Of a DNA stretch of 64,000 nt, positions 17,906-26,976 are shown in pieces. A model generated the notes under the pieces. That model saw nothing but the letters and a program-made list of their open reading frames with translations. It did no database searches and was not told where the DNA came from. The translations under genes were made by a program, and so were the position numbers. How positions within the stretch are numbered: the stretch's first letter is position 1; every line of letters begins with the position of its first letter. This DNA is from MPNO01 sp965205995 (GTDB taxonomy: Bacteria; Pseudomonadota; Alphaproteobacteria; MPNO01). The DNA lies in contig OZ242200.1 in the NCBI GenBank assembly GCA_965205995.1, positions 3,658,001 through 3,722,000 of the forward strand. The letters run 5' to 3'.

Positions 17906-19360
17906 GTGAAGGGCCGGCCCGGCGACGATATGGACAGCCATCCGGTACCAAGGCGCGCGCTGTACTGGGCGCTCGCGGTTCTCGCCGGGCCTTTCGTCGG
18001 CGTGCTGCTGGTGCTGGTGCTGGCGGGAGAGGTGGCGCTGGGCGCGGCGGCGGTTGCCGCCATCGTCGCCACCGCCGCGCTCTGGGCGCCGGTCAGGCGG
18101 CATCTCTCGGGCCTCGCGCGGGTGGCCGACCGGCTGAACCGCCTCGATGCCGGCGGCGCGCCGGAGCGGCTCCATCTCGAATCCCCGCTGGTTTCGCGCA
18201 GGCTCGCCTCCGCGTTCGCCGATTCGACGGCCGCGCTGCACCAGCGGCTCGGCGATCTCGCGGCCAGCAGCGCCTCGGCCGAGATCGTGCTCGACAACCT
18301 GCCCGACCCGGTGATCGCGATCGACGGTGCGCGGCGGATCGTGCGCGCCTCGCGCGGGACGACGGCGATCCTGGGGGCCGATCCGGTGGGCGCCGACCTG
18401 GTCGCGGCGCTGCGCGATCCCGGGGTTCTGGAAGCCGCCGAAAGGGTGATCGCCACCGGCGCTGCGGAGGAGATCGACTTCCACATCGCCGGATCCGATC
18501 TCGAATTCGCCGCCCGCATCGCTGCGCTTCCGGAACCGGCGCCCGACGGAACCGTCGCCCTGATCGCGGTGACCGATGTGACCGCGATCCGGCGCCACGG
18601 GCGCACGCGCGCGGATTTCGTCGCCAATGCGAGCCATGAGCTCAGAACCCCGATATCGGTGCTGCTCGGCTGCATCGAGACGTTGCGCGGCCCCGCCCGG
18701 GAGGACAAGGCGGCGTCCGACCGCTTCCTGGAGATGATGGGCGCACAGGCCGAGCGGATGAACCGGCTGGTCAACGACCTCTTGTCGCTCTCCAAGATCG
18801 AGCTCAACGAGCATTTTCCACCGTCTACGACGGTTTCGCTGGCTTCGGTGATCACCCCCGTCGTCGATTCCATGCAATTCGCCGCGGAGTCGCGCCGCAT
18901 CGAAATATCCATCGAGAGCGCGATCGCCGAGCCGGCCGTCATCGGCGACCGCGACGAGCTGACCCAGCTGTTCCAGAACCTGATCGACAACGCGATCAAG
19001 TACGGCGCGGAAGGCTCGTCGATCGGGATCGCCATCGGCGGCGGAACGCTGGAAAGCCCGGGCGACCGGGCGCAGGAGATCGACGCCATCCGGATCGCGA
19101 TCGAGGACCAGGGGGAGGGCATCCCGGCGGAGCATCTGCGGCGGCTGACGGAGCGGTTCTACCGGGTCGACACGGCGCGCTCGCGCGAGATGGGCGGCAC
19201 CGGGCTGGGGCTGGCGATCGTCAAGCATATCGTCAACCGGCACCGCGGCGGCCTCGACATCGAGAGCGAACTCGGCGTCGGCAGCGTGTTCGCCGTCAGC
19301 TTGCCCCGCGCCCCGGCGGGAACGGAGCCTGCCGAGATGTCCGCTGTCATCAAATCGTAA
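17906..19360 (+). CDS. phoR: Phosphate regulon sensor histidine kinase PhoR
   Basis: A 484-residue membrane kinase with two N-terminal transmembrane helices, a HAMP-like linker, a PAS domain (VLDNLPDPVIAIDGARRI), and HisKA with the phospho-accepting His in FVANASHELRTPISVLLG. The HATPase domain has N box NLIDNAIKYG, G1 DQGEGIP and G2 GGTGLGLAIVKH. It autophosphorylates and drives PhoB, with PstSCAB-PhoU as the phosphate signal. The start is uncertain: GTG 17906 or ATG 17930. The pst genes and phoB follow on the same strand. Confidence 0.95.
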   Translation: MKGRPGDDMDSHPVPRRALYWALAVLAGPFVGVLLVLVLAGEVALGAAAVAAIVATAALWAPVRRHLSGLARVADRLNRLDAGGAPERLHLESPLVSRRLASAFADSTAALHQRLGDLAASSASAEIVLDNLPDPVIAIDGARRIVRASRGTTAILGADPVGADLVAALRDPGVLEAAERVIATGAAEEIDFHIAGSDLEFAARIAALPEPAPDGTVALIAVTDVTAIRRHGRTRADFVANASHELRTPISVLLGCIETLRGPAREDKAASDRFLEMMGAQAERMNRLVNDLLSLSKIELNEHFPPSTTVSLASVITPVVDSMQFAAESRRIEISIESAIAEPAVIGDRDELTQLFQNLIDNAIKYGAEGSSIGIAIGGGTLESPGDRAQEIDAIRIAIEDQGEGIPAEHLRRLTERFYRVDTARSREMGGTGLGLAIVKHIVNRHRGGLDIESELGVGSVFAVSLPRAPAGTEPAEMSAVIKS

Positions 19361-19372
19361 CAAAAGCTTCAT
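19344..19372 (+). promoter_or_regulatory. Tandem Pho-box-like repeats upstream of pstS
   Basis: Three seven-base units spaced by four bases, giving an 11-bp period: CTGTCAT (19344-19350), TCGTAAC (19355-19361), GCTTCAT (19366-19372). PhoB sites are 7-4-7 direct repeats of CTGTCAT-like units with AT-rich spacers. The first unit is an exact match and the others are degenerate; the spacers are CAAA and AAAA. The site overlaps the phoR stop codon, so pstS could be induced by PhoB independently of phoR readthrough. Confidence 0.7.
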
Positions 19373-19384
19373 ATCGAGGTCTTC

Positions 19385-19412
19385 CTGGACGCGTAGGACC
19401 GTCGGCGTCCAG
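19385..19412 (+). other. Hairpin in the pstS leader
   Basis: CTGGACGC (19385-19392) and GCGTCCAG (19405-19412) form a perfect 8-bp stem with a 12-base loop, between the Pho-box-like repeats and the pstS start. No T-run follows, so it is not a terminator. It could stabilise the mRNA 5' end. Confidence 0.4.
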
Positions 19413-19490
19413 GGTAGACAAGGCCCGGCCTGACAAGCCGAACAGAGATTCATGCTGCCTCGACACCCACGAATTCGAGACGGAGATTTC

Positions 19491-20531
19491 ATGAACAAGC
19501 ACATCTTGCTCGCTGTTGCGGCGGCGGCCACCTTCGCGGTTGCGACCGCCGCCCAGGCACGCGATCAGATCCGCATCGTCGGCTCCTCGACGGTCTTCCC
19601 CTTCTCGACCACGGTCGCCGAACAGTTCGGCAAGTCGACCAGGTTCAAGACGCCGGTGGTCGAGAGCACCGGTTCGGGCGGCGGTCTCAAGCTGTTCTGC
19701 GGCGGCGTCGGCGTTCAGCACCCGGACGTCACCAACGCCTCGCGCCGGATCAAGAAGTCCGAGGTGGCGCGCTGCGCCAGGAACGGCGTCAAGGCCATCA
19801 CCGAGGTCAAGATCGGCTATGACGGCATCGTGCTCGCCAACTCCAACAAGGCCAAGCCGACCGAGATCGGCCTGAAGCAGCTGTTTCTCGCCCTGGCCAA
19901 GTCGGTGCCGGCGGACGAGACCGGCGCCACGCTGAAGAACAACCCCTACAAGATGTGGAGCGACATCGACCCGTCGCTTCCCGGGCGCAAGATCGAGGTC
20001 CTCGGGCCGCCGCCGACTTCCGGCACGCGGGACGCCTTCGTCGAGCTCGCCATGGAAGGGGGCTGCAAGACGTTCCCCGCGATCAAGGCGATGAAGAAGA
20101 CGGACAAGAACCGCTACAAGGCGATCTGCCACGGCATCCGTGAAGACGGCGCCTTCATCCAGGCGGGCGAGAACGACGTGCTGATCATCCAGAAGCTGGT
20201 CGCCAACCCGAACGCTTACGGCATCTTCGGCTTCAGCTTCCTGGATTCGAACGCCGACAGGATCCAGGGCACGGTGGTGAACGGCGTCGCGCCCGAGTTC
20301 GAGACCATCTCGAGCGGCCAGTACCCGGTGTCGCGCTCGATGTATTTTTACGTCAAGCAGGCGCATGTCGGCGTCATCCCGGGCATCAGGGAATATGTGG
20401 GCGAGTTCACCGCCGAGCGCGCCTGGGGGCCGGAGGGTTATCTCGTCGACAAGGGTCTGATTCCGCTGCCCGACGCGGACCGCAAGAAGGTCCACCAATC
20501 CGCGATGAGCGGCGCGAAGCTCTCCATGTAG
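19491..20531 (+). CDS. pstS: Phosphate ABC transporter substrate-binding protein PstS
   Basis: A 346-residue periplasmic phosphate receptor. A signal peptide (residues 1-23, ending TAAQA) is followed by the mature start IRIVGSSTVFPFSTTVAEQF, where the SST segment contacts phosphate. ESTGSGGGLKLFCGG and PPTSGTRDAFVELA supply further ligand contacts. The ATG at 19491 has GGAG six bases upstream; an in-frame start at 19452 would add 13 residues before the signal peptide and is rejected. It is the first gene of the pst operon, controlled by the upstream Pho-box repeats. Confidence 0.96.
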   Translation: MNKHILLAVAAAATFAVATAAQARDQIRIVGSSTVFPFSTTVAEQFGKSTRFKTPVVESTGSGGGLKLFCGGVGVQHPDVTNASRRIKKSEVARCARNGVKAITEVKIGYDGIVLANSNKAKPTEIGLKQLFLALAKSVPADETGATLKNNPYKMWSDIDPSLPGRKIEVLGPPPTSGTRDAFVELAMEGGCKTFPAIKAMKKTDKNRYKAICHGIREDGAFIQAGENDVLIIQKLVANPNAYGIFGFSFLDSNADRIQGTVVNGVAPEFETISSGQYPVSRSMYFYVKQAHVGVIPGIREYVGEFTAERAWGPEGYLVDKGLIPLPDADRKKVHQSAMSGAKLSM

Positions 20532-20540
20532 CTGCGTAGC

Positions 20541-20576
20541 GGCCGGGCGGCGGGCGCCGCCGCCCGGCCGGCTTTT
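20541..20576 (+). terminator. GC-rich intercistronic hairpin between pstS and pstC
   Basis: A perfect 12-bp stem (20541-20552 with 20558-20569), a five-base loop, then a short T-run (20573-20576). It lies 10 bp after the pstS stop and 42 bp before pstC. With only four T residues it probably acts as a partial terminator or a 3'-end stabiliser, giving more pstS than pstCAB mRNA. Confidence 0.6.
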
Positions 20577-20617
20577 CCCGCGATCGACCCCGGCAGCCGA
20601 AAGCGAACAAACCGGTC

Positions 20618-22000
20618 ATGTCTCCGCTTTCACTGATCGCCGCCCTGCTCGCGCTTTCGATCTTCGGCTACTATTTCGGCCGCCGGCGGGCCCTCGCAAT
20701 GGCCGGCGGCCGCAGCCGGTCGCTGCACTCACGGCCGGGCTATTACGGCACCTATGTCGCGCTGTGGTGCGCCATACCGGCGCTCGGCATCCTCGCCGTC
20801 TGGCTGCTGGCCCAGCCCATTGTCACCGAGAGCATCGCGATCGCCGCCCTTCCCGAGGCGATGCGCGACCTCGGACCGGACCGGATGTCGCTCCTGCTCA
20901 ACGACATCCGCAACGCCGCCGACGGCACCATCCCGGCGGACAGCACGGCCCCGGCGGCGGCGGCGGCGGCGGCTCATCTCAACCGCCTGGATGCGATCGG
21001 CAACGGCGCGCTCGCGGTGATCGCGATCGTGCTGGCCCTGGCCGGGCTCGCCTTCGCGCGGAGCCGCCTCGCGCCGACGCTCAGGGCGCGGAACCAGGTC
21101 GAGAAAACCATCGACATCCTGCTTATCGCGTGCTCGTCGATCGCGATTCTGACGACCATCGGCATCGTGCTCTCGCTGGTGTTCGAGTCGATACGGTTCT
21201 TCGGCCAAATCTCCTTCTTCGACTTCGTCTTCGGCACCGTATGGAGCCCGCAGATCGCGCTGCGGGACGACCAGGTCGGCTCCGCCGGTGTGTTCGGGGC
21301 GATCCCGCTATTCGCCGGAACGTTGCTGATCACCGCGATCGCCATGCTGATCGCCGTGCCCGTCGGTCTGCTCTCGGCGATCTATCTTTCCGACTACGCC
21401 GATATCAGGGTGCGCGGCGCGGTCAAGCCGGTGGTCGAGATCCTGGCCGGCATCCCGACCGTGGTCTACGGCTTCTTCGCCGCGCTCACCGTCGCGCCCG
21501 CGCTCCGCGGGATCGGCGAATCGATCGGGCTCGACGTCGCCTCCGAGAGCGCGCTGGCCGCCGGAACGGTGATGGGGATCATGATCATCCCGTTCATCTC
21601 CTCGCTGTCGGACGACGTCATGAACGCGGTCCCCCGGTCGCTCCGCAGCGGGTCGCTCGCGCTGGGCGCCACCAAGTCCGAGACGATCAAGCGGGTGATC
21701 CTGCCGGCCGCGCTGCCCGGCATATTCGCCGCCTGCCTGCTCGCGGTGAGCCGGGCGATCGGCGAGACGATGATCGTGGTGATGGCGGCCGGACTCGCCG
21801 CCAACCTGACCGCCAACCCGTTCGAGGCGGTGACCACGGTGACGGTGCAGATCGTCACCCTGCTGATCGGCGACCAGGAATTCGACAGCGCCAAGACCCT
21901 GGCCGCGTTCGCGCTCGGCCTGGTCCTGTTCGCGATCACCCTGGCCATGAACGTCGTCGCCCTGCACGTGGTGCGTAAATACAGGGAGCAATATGACTGA
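20618..22000 (+). CDS. pstC: Phosphate ABC transporter permease PstC
   Basis: A 460-residue inner-membrane permease, longer than the E. coli protein because of an extra N-terminal part: two helices and a loop with an alanine run around residues 110-120. The core permease domain starts near residue 190 (FVFGTVWSPQ). It contains the EAA-type loop (SLALGATKSETIKRVILPAALPGI) that docks on PstB. Its stop overlaps the pstA start by 8 bp, so the two subunits are probably translationally coupled. Confidence 0.94.
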   Translation: MSPLSLIAALLALSIFGYYFGRRRALAMAGGRSRSLHSRPGYYGTYVALWCAIPALGILAVWLLAQPIVTESIAIAALPEAMRDLGPDRMSLLLNDIRNAADGTIPADSTAPAAAAAAAHLNRLDAIGNGALAVIAIVLALAGLAFARSRLAPTLRARNQVEKTIDILLIACSSIAILTTIGIVLSLVFESIRFFGQISFFDFVFGTVWSPQIALRDDQVGSAGVFGAIPLFAGTLLITAIAMLIAVPVGLLSAIYLSDYADIRVRGAVKPVVEILAGIPTVVYGFFAALTVAPALRGIGESIGLDVASESALAAGTVMGIMIIPFISSLSDDVMNAVPRSLRSGSLALGATKSETIKRVILPAALPGIFAACLLAVSRAIGETMIVVMAAGLAANLTANPFEAVTTVTVQIVTLLIGDQEFDSAKTLAAFALGLVLFAITLAMNVVALHVVRKYREQYD

Positions 22001-23315
22001 CGCGGCAGACGCGATAGGGGCGGGACAGCGTGATCCGGCAGCGAACCGGCCGGCGCTCGACAACCGCCGGCTGCGCCGCCGCTACGCCGCGGAGCGGCGC
22101 TTCAAGGCTTACGGCGTCGTCGCGGTGGCGGTCGCCTTGATCGCGCTGGTCTGGCTCCTGTTCAGCATCGTCGGGCAGGGCTATCAGGCGTTCGTCCACA
22201 CCTACGTCAAGCTCGACGTGTCGTTCGATGCGCAACGGCTCGACCCGTCGGGCGGCAACACGACGGAGACCCTCGCCCGGGCCAATTACGGGGCGCTCTA
22301 CAAGACAGCGCTGCGCGGCCGGTTCGGGGACGTGAAAAAGCGCCGCGACCGGCGCGCGCTCTATGCGCTGTTGAGCCAGGGCGCGGAGGACGACCTTCGC
22401 GACATGGTGATGTCGGACCCCTCGATCATCGGCACGAGCAAAGAGGTCTGGCTGACCGCATCCGATCATGTCGACATGCTGGTCAAGGGCAAGATCGAAC
22501 GCGAACGCCCGGAACGCGAACGCCCGATCAAGGACAAGCAGCTCGCCTGGATCGACGCCCTGATGGCCGACGACCGGGTCGAGACGAGGTTCAATACCCG
22601 GTTCTTCTCGGCCGGCGCCTCGCGCGAGCCCGAACTCGCCGGCATCTGGGGCGCCATCATGGGCTCGTTCTTCACCATGATGGTGACGCTGCTGCTGTCC
22701 TTCCCGGTCGGCGTCGGGGCGGCGGTATTTCTCGAGGAATTCGCGCCCAAGAACCGCTGGACCGACTTCATCGAGGTCAACATCAACAACCTCGCCGCGG
22801 TGCCGTCGATCGTCTTCGGGCTGCTCGGGCTGGCGGTGATCCTCAATTTCTTCGGGGTGCCGCGCTCGGCGCCGCTCGCCGGCGGCATGGTGCTGGCGCT
22901 GATGACGCTGCCGACCGTCATCATCGCGACCCGCGCCGCGCTCAAGGCGGTGCCGCCCTCGATCCGCGAGGCGGCGCTCGGCATCGGCGCATCGAAGCTC
23001 CAGGTGATCACCCACCACGTGCTGCCGCTGGCGCTGCCCGGCATCCTGACCGGCACCATCATCGGCATGGCCCAGGCGCTCGGCGAGACCGCGCCGCTCC
23101 TGATGATCGGCATGGTCGCCTTCATCGTCGACATTCCGACCGATCCGCTGAGCCCGGCCACCGTGCTGCCGGTGCAGATCTATCTCTGGAGCGACATGCC
23201 GGAGAGGAGTTTCGTCGAGAAGACGAGCGCCGCGATCATGGTCCTGCTGGGTTTCCTGGTAATCATGAATGCGGTTGCCATTTATCTGAGACGAAAGTTC
23301 GAAAGACGCTGGTAG
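21993..23315 (+). CDS. pstA: Phosphate ABC transporter permease PstA
   Basis: A 440-residue permease, enlarged by a hydrophilic insert (about residues 65-205) between the first helix and the permease core. The core begins GIWGAIMGSFFTMMVTLLL and includes the EAA loop (ALGIGASKLQVITHHVLPLALPGI). The insert contains the duplicated ERERP element. Such inserts occur in the DUF3333 branch of PstA. Coupled to pstC by overlap, it is followed by pstB after 34 bp. Confidence 0.93.
   Translation: MTDAADAIGAGQRDPAANRPALDNRRLRRRYAAERRFKAYGVVAVAVALIALVWLLFSIVGQGYQAFVHTYVKLDVSFDAQRLDPSGGNTTETLARANYGALYKTALRGRFGDVKKRRDRRALYALLSQGAEDDLRDMVMSDPSIIGTSKEVWLTASDHVDMLVKGKIERERPERERPIKDKQLAWIDALMADDRVETRFNTRFFSAGASREPELAGIWGAIMGSFFTMMVTLLLSFPVGVGAAVFLEEFAPKNRWTDFIEVNINNLAAVPSIVFGLLGLAVILNFFGVPRSAPLAGGMVLALMTLPTVIIATRAALKAVPPSIREAALGIGASKLQVITHHVLPLALPGILTGTIIGMAQALGETAPLLMIGMVAFIVDIPTDPLSPATVLPVQIYLWSDMPERSFVEKTSAAIMVLLGFLVIMNAVAIYLRRKFERRW
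22497..22526 (+). repeat. Exact 15-bp tandem duplication in pstA
   Basis: GAACGCGAACGCCCG occurs twice back to back (22497-22511 and 22512-22526), encoding two copies of ERERP in the hydrophilic insert. The frame is preserved. Confidence 0.85.
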
Positions 23316-23349
23316 GCGCGGCTGCGGGCCCGCCGGGCGGAGGGGAACA

Positions 23350-24186
23350 GTGAACGAAACGACAGCGGCGGCGCGGACCGCGAGCCCAACCGCCGAGACG
23401 AGCGCTCAGCCGGAGCGGCGGAACGAGCCCGAGACCAAGATCGAGGCGACCGGGGTCGGCGTATTCTACGGCGACAAGGAGGCGCTGAGGAACGTCGATA
23501 TCGACATCCCGGCGAACCAGGTGACCGCGCTGATCGGTCCGTCGGGCTGCGGCAAGTCGACCTTCCTGCGCTGCCTCAACCGGATGAACGACGTCATAGA
23601 AGGCTGCCGCGTGGTCGGCAGGATGACACTCGACGGGGAGGACATCTACGATCCGAGCCTCGACGTGGTGCTGCTGCGCGCGCGCGTCGGCATGGTCTTC
23701 CAGAAGCCCAACCCGTTCCCCAAGTCGATCTACGACAACGTCGCCTACGGGCCGCGCATCCACGGTACCGCGGGGACCCGCGCCGAGCTGGACGATATCG
23801 TCCAATCGAGCCTCGACCGCGCGGGGCTGCTGGACGAGGTCAAGGACCGCATCGACGAGCCCGGAACCGGCCTCTCCGGCGGCCAGCAGCAGCGCCTCTG
23901 CATTGCCCGCGCGATCGCCATCAGCCCGGAGGTGATCCTGATGGACGAGCCCTGCTCGTCGCTCGACCCCATCGCCACCGCCAGGATCGAGGAGCTGATC
24001 GACGAGCTCCGCGAAAACTTCACCATCGTCATCGTCACCCATTCGATGCAGCAGGCCGCCCGGGTGTCGCAGAAGACCGCCTTTTTCCACCTCGGCAATC
24101 TGGTGGAGGTCGGCAGCACGGAACAGATCTTCACCAACCCCAGGGACGAACGCACGCAGGGCTACATCACCGGCCGGTTCGGCTAG
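23350..24186 (+). CDS. pstB: Phosphate ABC transporter ATP-binding protein PstB
   Basis: A 278-residue ABC ATPase. Walker A GPSGCGKST, Q-loop in GMVFQKPNPFPKSIYDNV (the PstB-typical block), signature LSGGQQQR, Walker B VILMDEP and switch histidine in IVTHSMQQA are all present. The start is GTG at 23350, preceded by GGAGGGG. An unusually long low-complexity N-terminus (about 30 residues) precedes the ATPase domain. Confidence 0.97.
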   Translation: MNETTAAARTASPTAETSAQPERRNEPETKIEATGVGVFYGDKEALRNVDIDIPANQVTALIGPSGCGKSTFLRCLNRMNDVIEGCRVVGRMTLDGEDIYDPSLDVVLLRARVGMVFQKPNPFPKSIYDNVAYGPRIHGTAGTRAELDDIVQSSLDRAGLLDEVKDRIDEPGTGLSGGQQQRLCIARAIAISPEVILMDEPCSSLDPIATARIEELIDELRENFTIVIVTHSMQQAARVSQKTAFFHLGNLVEVGSTEQIFTNPRDERTQGYITGRFG

Positions 24187-24223
24187 CCGCACGCCCGACC
24201 GCGCGACGGAAGGAAGCACCGCC

Positions 24224-24937
24224 ATGGAAGCCGAACACATCGTCAGGTCCTATGACGAAGAGCTCCGCGACCTGAACGATACGATCGCGCGCATGGGCGG
24301 ACTCACGGAATCGCAGATCGCCCGCGCGATCGAGGCCCTTGTCACCCGCAACCCGGACCTCGCCGAGATGGTCGTCGCCGCCGATGAGCAGGTCGACGAC
24401 CTGAACTACGAGATCGACGAGAAGGCGACGGTGCTGATCGCCCTGCGCCAGCCGATGGCGCTCGACCTGCGCACCATCATTTCGGCCCTCAAGATCGCCG
24501 CCGATCTCGAGCGCATCGCCGATTATGCCTCCAACATCGCACGCCGCTCGCTGGCGCTCTCGGAAGTCGCGCCGGTGCGGCCGATGCACGCGATCCCGCG
24601 GATGAGCCGCCAGGTCCAGCAGATGATCAAGGAGGTGCTCGACGCCTATGTGGAGCGCAATGTCGACAAGGCGATGGCGGTCTGGGCCTCCGACCGCGAG
24701 GTCGACGACATGTATACCAGCCTGTTCCGCGAGCTCCTCACCTACATGATGGAGGACCCGCGGAGCATTACGCCCTGCACCCATCTCCTGTTCATCGCCA
24801 AACATATCGAGCGCATCGGCGACCATGTCACCAACATCGCCGAGATCATCTACTATCTGGTGGAGGGCACGCGGATGCGCCGGTTGCGGCCGCGCGGCAG
24901 CACCGCCGATCACGAAATCGGCGGCGAGGCGGAGTGA
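24224..24937 (+). CDS. phoU: Phosphate signalling complex protein PhoU
   Basis: A 237-residue all-helical protein with the two PhoU repeats. Each carries a metal-binding E/DxxxD-type motif (VDDLNYEID in the first, VDDMYTSLFRELL in the second), and ADLERIADYASNIA / KHIERIGDHVTNIAE are the signature helices. It links PstSCAB status to PhoR and keeps the regulon off when phosphate is plentiful. It starts 37 bp after pstB, with phoB after it. Confidence 0.96.
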   Translation: MEAEHIVRSYDEELRDLNDTIARMGGLTESQIARAIEALVTRNPDLAEMVVAADEQVDDLNYEIDEKATVLIALRQPMALDLRTIISALKIAADLERIADYASNIARRSLALSEVAPVRPMHAIPRMSRQVQQMIKEVLDAYVERNVDKAMAVWASDREVDDMYTSLFRELLTYMMEDPRSITPCTHLLFIAKHIERIGDHVTNIAEIIYYLVEGTRMRRLRPRGSTADHEIGGEAE

Positions 24938-24975
24938 GGGCCGCCCGGACCGCCAGACGGGAAGAACGGAGCGCG

Positions 24976-25668
24976 ATGAAACCCGCCGTCCTGCTGGTCG
25001 ATGACGAAGCGGATCTGGTGACGCTGCTGCGCTACAACCTGGAACGCGCGGGACTCGACGTGGTTACCGCTCCCGACGGGGAGGAGGCGCTGATGGTCGT
25101 CGCCGAGCGGCGGATCGATCTCGTGCTTCTCGACTGGATGATGCCGCATATCAGCGGCATCGAGGTGTGCCGCCAGCTGCGCCGGAAACCCGCGACCCGC
25201 AACATCCCGATCATCATCCTGACCGCGCGGGCGGAGGAGGCGGACAGGATTCGCGGTCTGGACACCGGGGCCGACGACTATATCTCGAAGCCCTTCTCGA
25301 CCGATGAGCTGATCGCCCGTATCCGCGCGGTTCTCCGCCGGGTGCGTCCGGCGCTGGCGGAGGAACGCCTCGCCTTCGGCGACATCGAATTGGACCTTGC
25401 CGCCCACCGGGTGACGCGGGGCGGGCGCGGGGTCAGGCTCGGGCCGACCGAGTTCCGGCTGCTGCGCTATATGATGGAGCATCCCGGCCGCGTGTTCTCG
25501 CGGAACCAGCTGATCGACGCCGTCTGGGGCCACGACATCTATGTCGACACGCGGACGGTCGACGTCCACATCCGGCGGCTTCGCAAGGCGCTCAATGACG
25601 GCGGTCAATCGGACGTCATCCGCACCGTCCGGTCGGCGGGCTACGGTCTCCAGGTTTCGCCCGACTGA
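24976..25668 (+). CDS. phoB: Phosphate regulon response regulator PhoB
   Basis: A 230-residue OmpR-family regulator. The receiver domain has acidic residues D9/D10, phospho-acceptor D53 (in LVLLDWMMP) and K105 (ISKPFS). The C-terminal winged helix includes LGPTEFRLLRYMMEHPGRVF and VDTRTVDVHIRRLRKAL. The ATG at 24976, preceded by GGAGCGCG, is preferred over an upstream in-frame start at 24934 that overlaps phoU. Its 3' end overlaps the convergent ampG-like gene by 28 bp. Confidence 0.96.
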   Translation: MKPAVLLVDDEADLVTLLRYNLERAGLDVVTAPDGEEALMVVAERRIDLVLLDWMMPHISGIEVCRQLRRKPATRNIPIIILTARAEEADRIRGLDTGADDYISKPFSTDELIARIRAVLRRVRPALAEERLAFGDIELDLAAHRVTRGGRGVRLGPTEFRLLRYMMEHPGRVFSRNQLIDAVWGHDIYVDTRTVDVHIRRLRKALNDGGQSDVIRTVRSAGYGLQVSPD

Positions 25669-26972
25669 CCGGTCGGCGGCGGGATCCGGCGCCGGGCGAC
25701 GACCAGGAGCAGGGCCAGGCCGGGCAGCACGGCGAGGGTCGTCAGCACGAAGAACGCCGCCCAGTCGCCGTCCATCCGGTCGACCGCCCAGCCGGAGACG
25801 GCGCCGAGCTGGATCCGCGCGAAGTTCCCGATCGAGGCGAGCAGGGCGTATTGGGTCGCGGTGAAACCCCGGTCGCAGAGACTCGACAGGAAGGCGACGA
25901 ACGCGCTGGTCGCCAGCCCCGCCGTCAGATTGTCGAGGAAGACGGCCGCGGCGAGCAGGCCATGGTCCTTGCCGGTCCAGGCGAGCAGCGCGAACAGGAG
26001 GTTGGTCGAGGCCATGGCGATGCCGCCGGCGAACAGCGCCGTGGTGATGCGCAGCCGCGCGCACAGCACACCGCCGAGAAGGACCCCGATCAACGTCGCC
26101 GGGAGACCGACGGATTTGGCGTAGTTGGCGATCTCGACCTTGGTGAAGGCGAGGTCGACGTAGAAGACGCCGGCCATCCGCCCGAGCATCGCCTCGCCGA
26201 ACTTGTAGAAGACGATGAAGGCGATGACGACCAGCGCAAGCCCGCCAAGGCGCCGGAAGAACTCGGCGAAGGGGGCGACGACCGCACGGCCGAGCCACGC
26301 GCCGATCCGTTTCGCCGGCGCAGCCGCTGTGCCCGCTGTCGGCTCCGCGGCGAGCAGGGGAACCGCGATCAGGAGCGCCATCAGGCAACCGGCGCCGAGA
26401 TAGGCGGTCTGCCAGGAGGCGGCGGAGGCGAGATAGAGCGCTCCCGCACCGGAGGCGAAGGCGCCCAGATGCCAGCCGAGCACGGCGACCGCGGCCCCCG
26501 CGCCATAGGTTTGGGGATCGAGCACCTCGACCCGGTAGGCATCGATGGCGACATCCTGCGTCGCCGACAGGATCGCCACCGCAAGCGCTGCCGCGGCAAG
26601 CGCCGCCGGACGTTCGGTGGGGTCCGTGAGGGCCATCGCGGCGATCGCCAGGCAGAGCAGCGCCTGGCTGGCGACAATCCACGATCTGCGGCGCCCGAGA
26701 CCGCGGACCAAGGGAAGCCGCGCGTGGTCGAGGATCGGCGCCCACAGGAAATTGATCGCATAGGGCGTGGCGACCGCTCCGAACAGGCCGATCGTGGTGC
26801 GGCTGAGCCCCTCCTCGCGCAGCCAGATCGAGAGGGTGGCGAAGACCAGCGACGTGGGTAGCCCGCTCGCCACCCCGAGCGCGAAAATCACCGCGAAGCG
26901 GCGGTCGCGATAGACCGCGAGCGCGCTCTTCGCCTGCTCCAGGCCGCGCCGCAGGGCGGGCACGCCCGTCAT
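25641..26972 (-). CDS. AmpG-like MFS permease
   Basis: A 443-residue major facilitator protein with about 12 helices. It has the AmpG-type pattern: FALGVASGLPTSLVFATLSIWL in helix 1, FLWAPILDH after helix 2, GRRRSWIVASQ in the 2-3 loop, and ATQDVAIDAYRVE in helix 4. AmpG imports anhydromuropeptides for cell-wall recycling, which would fit the D-Ala-D-Ala dipeptidase and glucosaminidase in this window. Substrate assignment is by family only. Confidence 0.85.
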   Translation of the reverse strand: MTGVPALRRGLEQAKSALAVYRDRRFAVIFALGVASGLPTSLVFATLSIWLREEGLSRTTIGLFGAVATPYAINFLWAPILDHARLPLVRGLGRRRSWIVASQALLCLAIAAMALTDPTERPAALAAAALAVAILSATQDVAIDAYRVEVLDPQTYGAGAAVAVLGWHLGAFASGAGALYLASAASWQTAYLGAGCLMALLIAVPLLAAEPTAGTAAAPAKRIGAWLGRAVVAPFAEFFRRLGGLALVVIAFIVFYKFGEAMLGRMAGVFYVDLAFTKVEIANYAKSVGLPATLIGVLLGGVLCARLRITTALFAGGIAMASTNLLFALLAWTGKDHGLLAAAVFLDNLTAGLATSAFVAFLSSLCDRGFTATQYALLASIGNFARIQLGAVSGWAVDRMDGDWAAFFVLTTLAVLPGLALLLVVARRRIPPPTGQSGETWRP

Positions 26973-26976
26973 CGGG

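Noticed and set aside
17817..17951. A longer MutS starting at 17951.
   Set aside because: The extra residues are low complexity and run antisense into phoR; MutS homologues start near the ATG at 17816.
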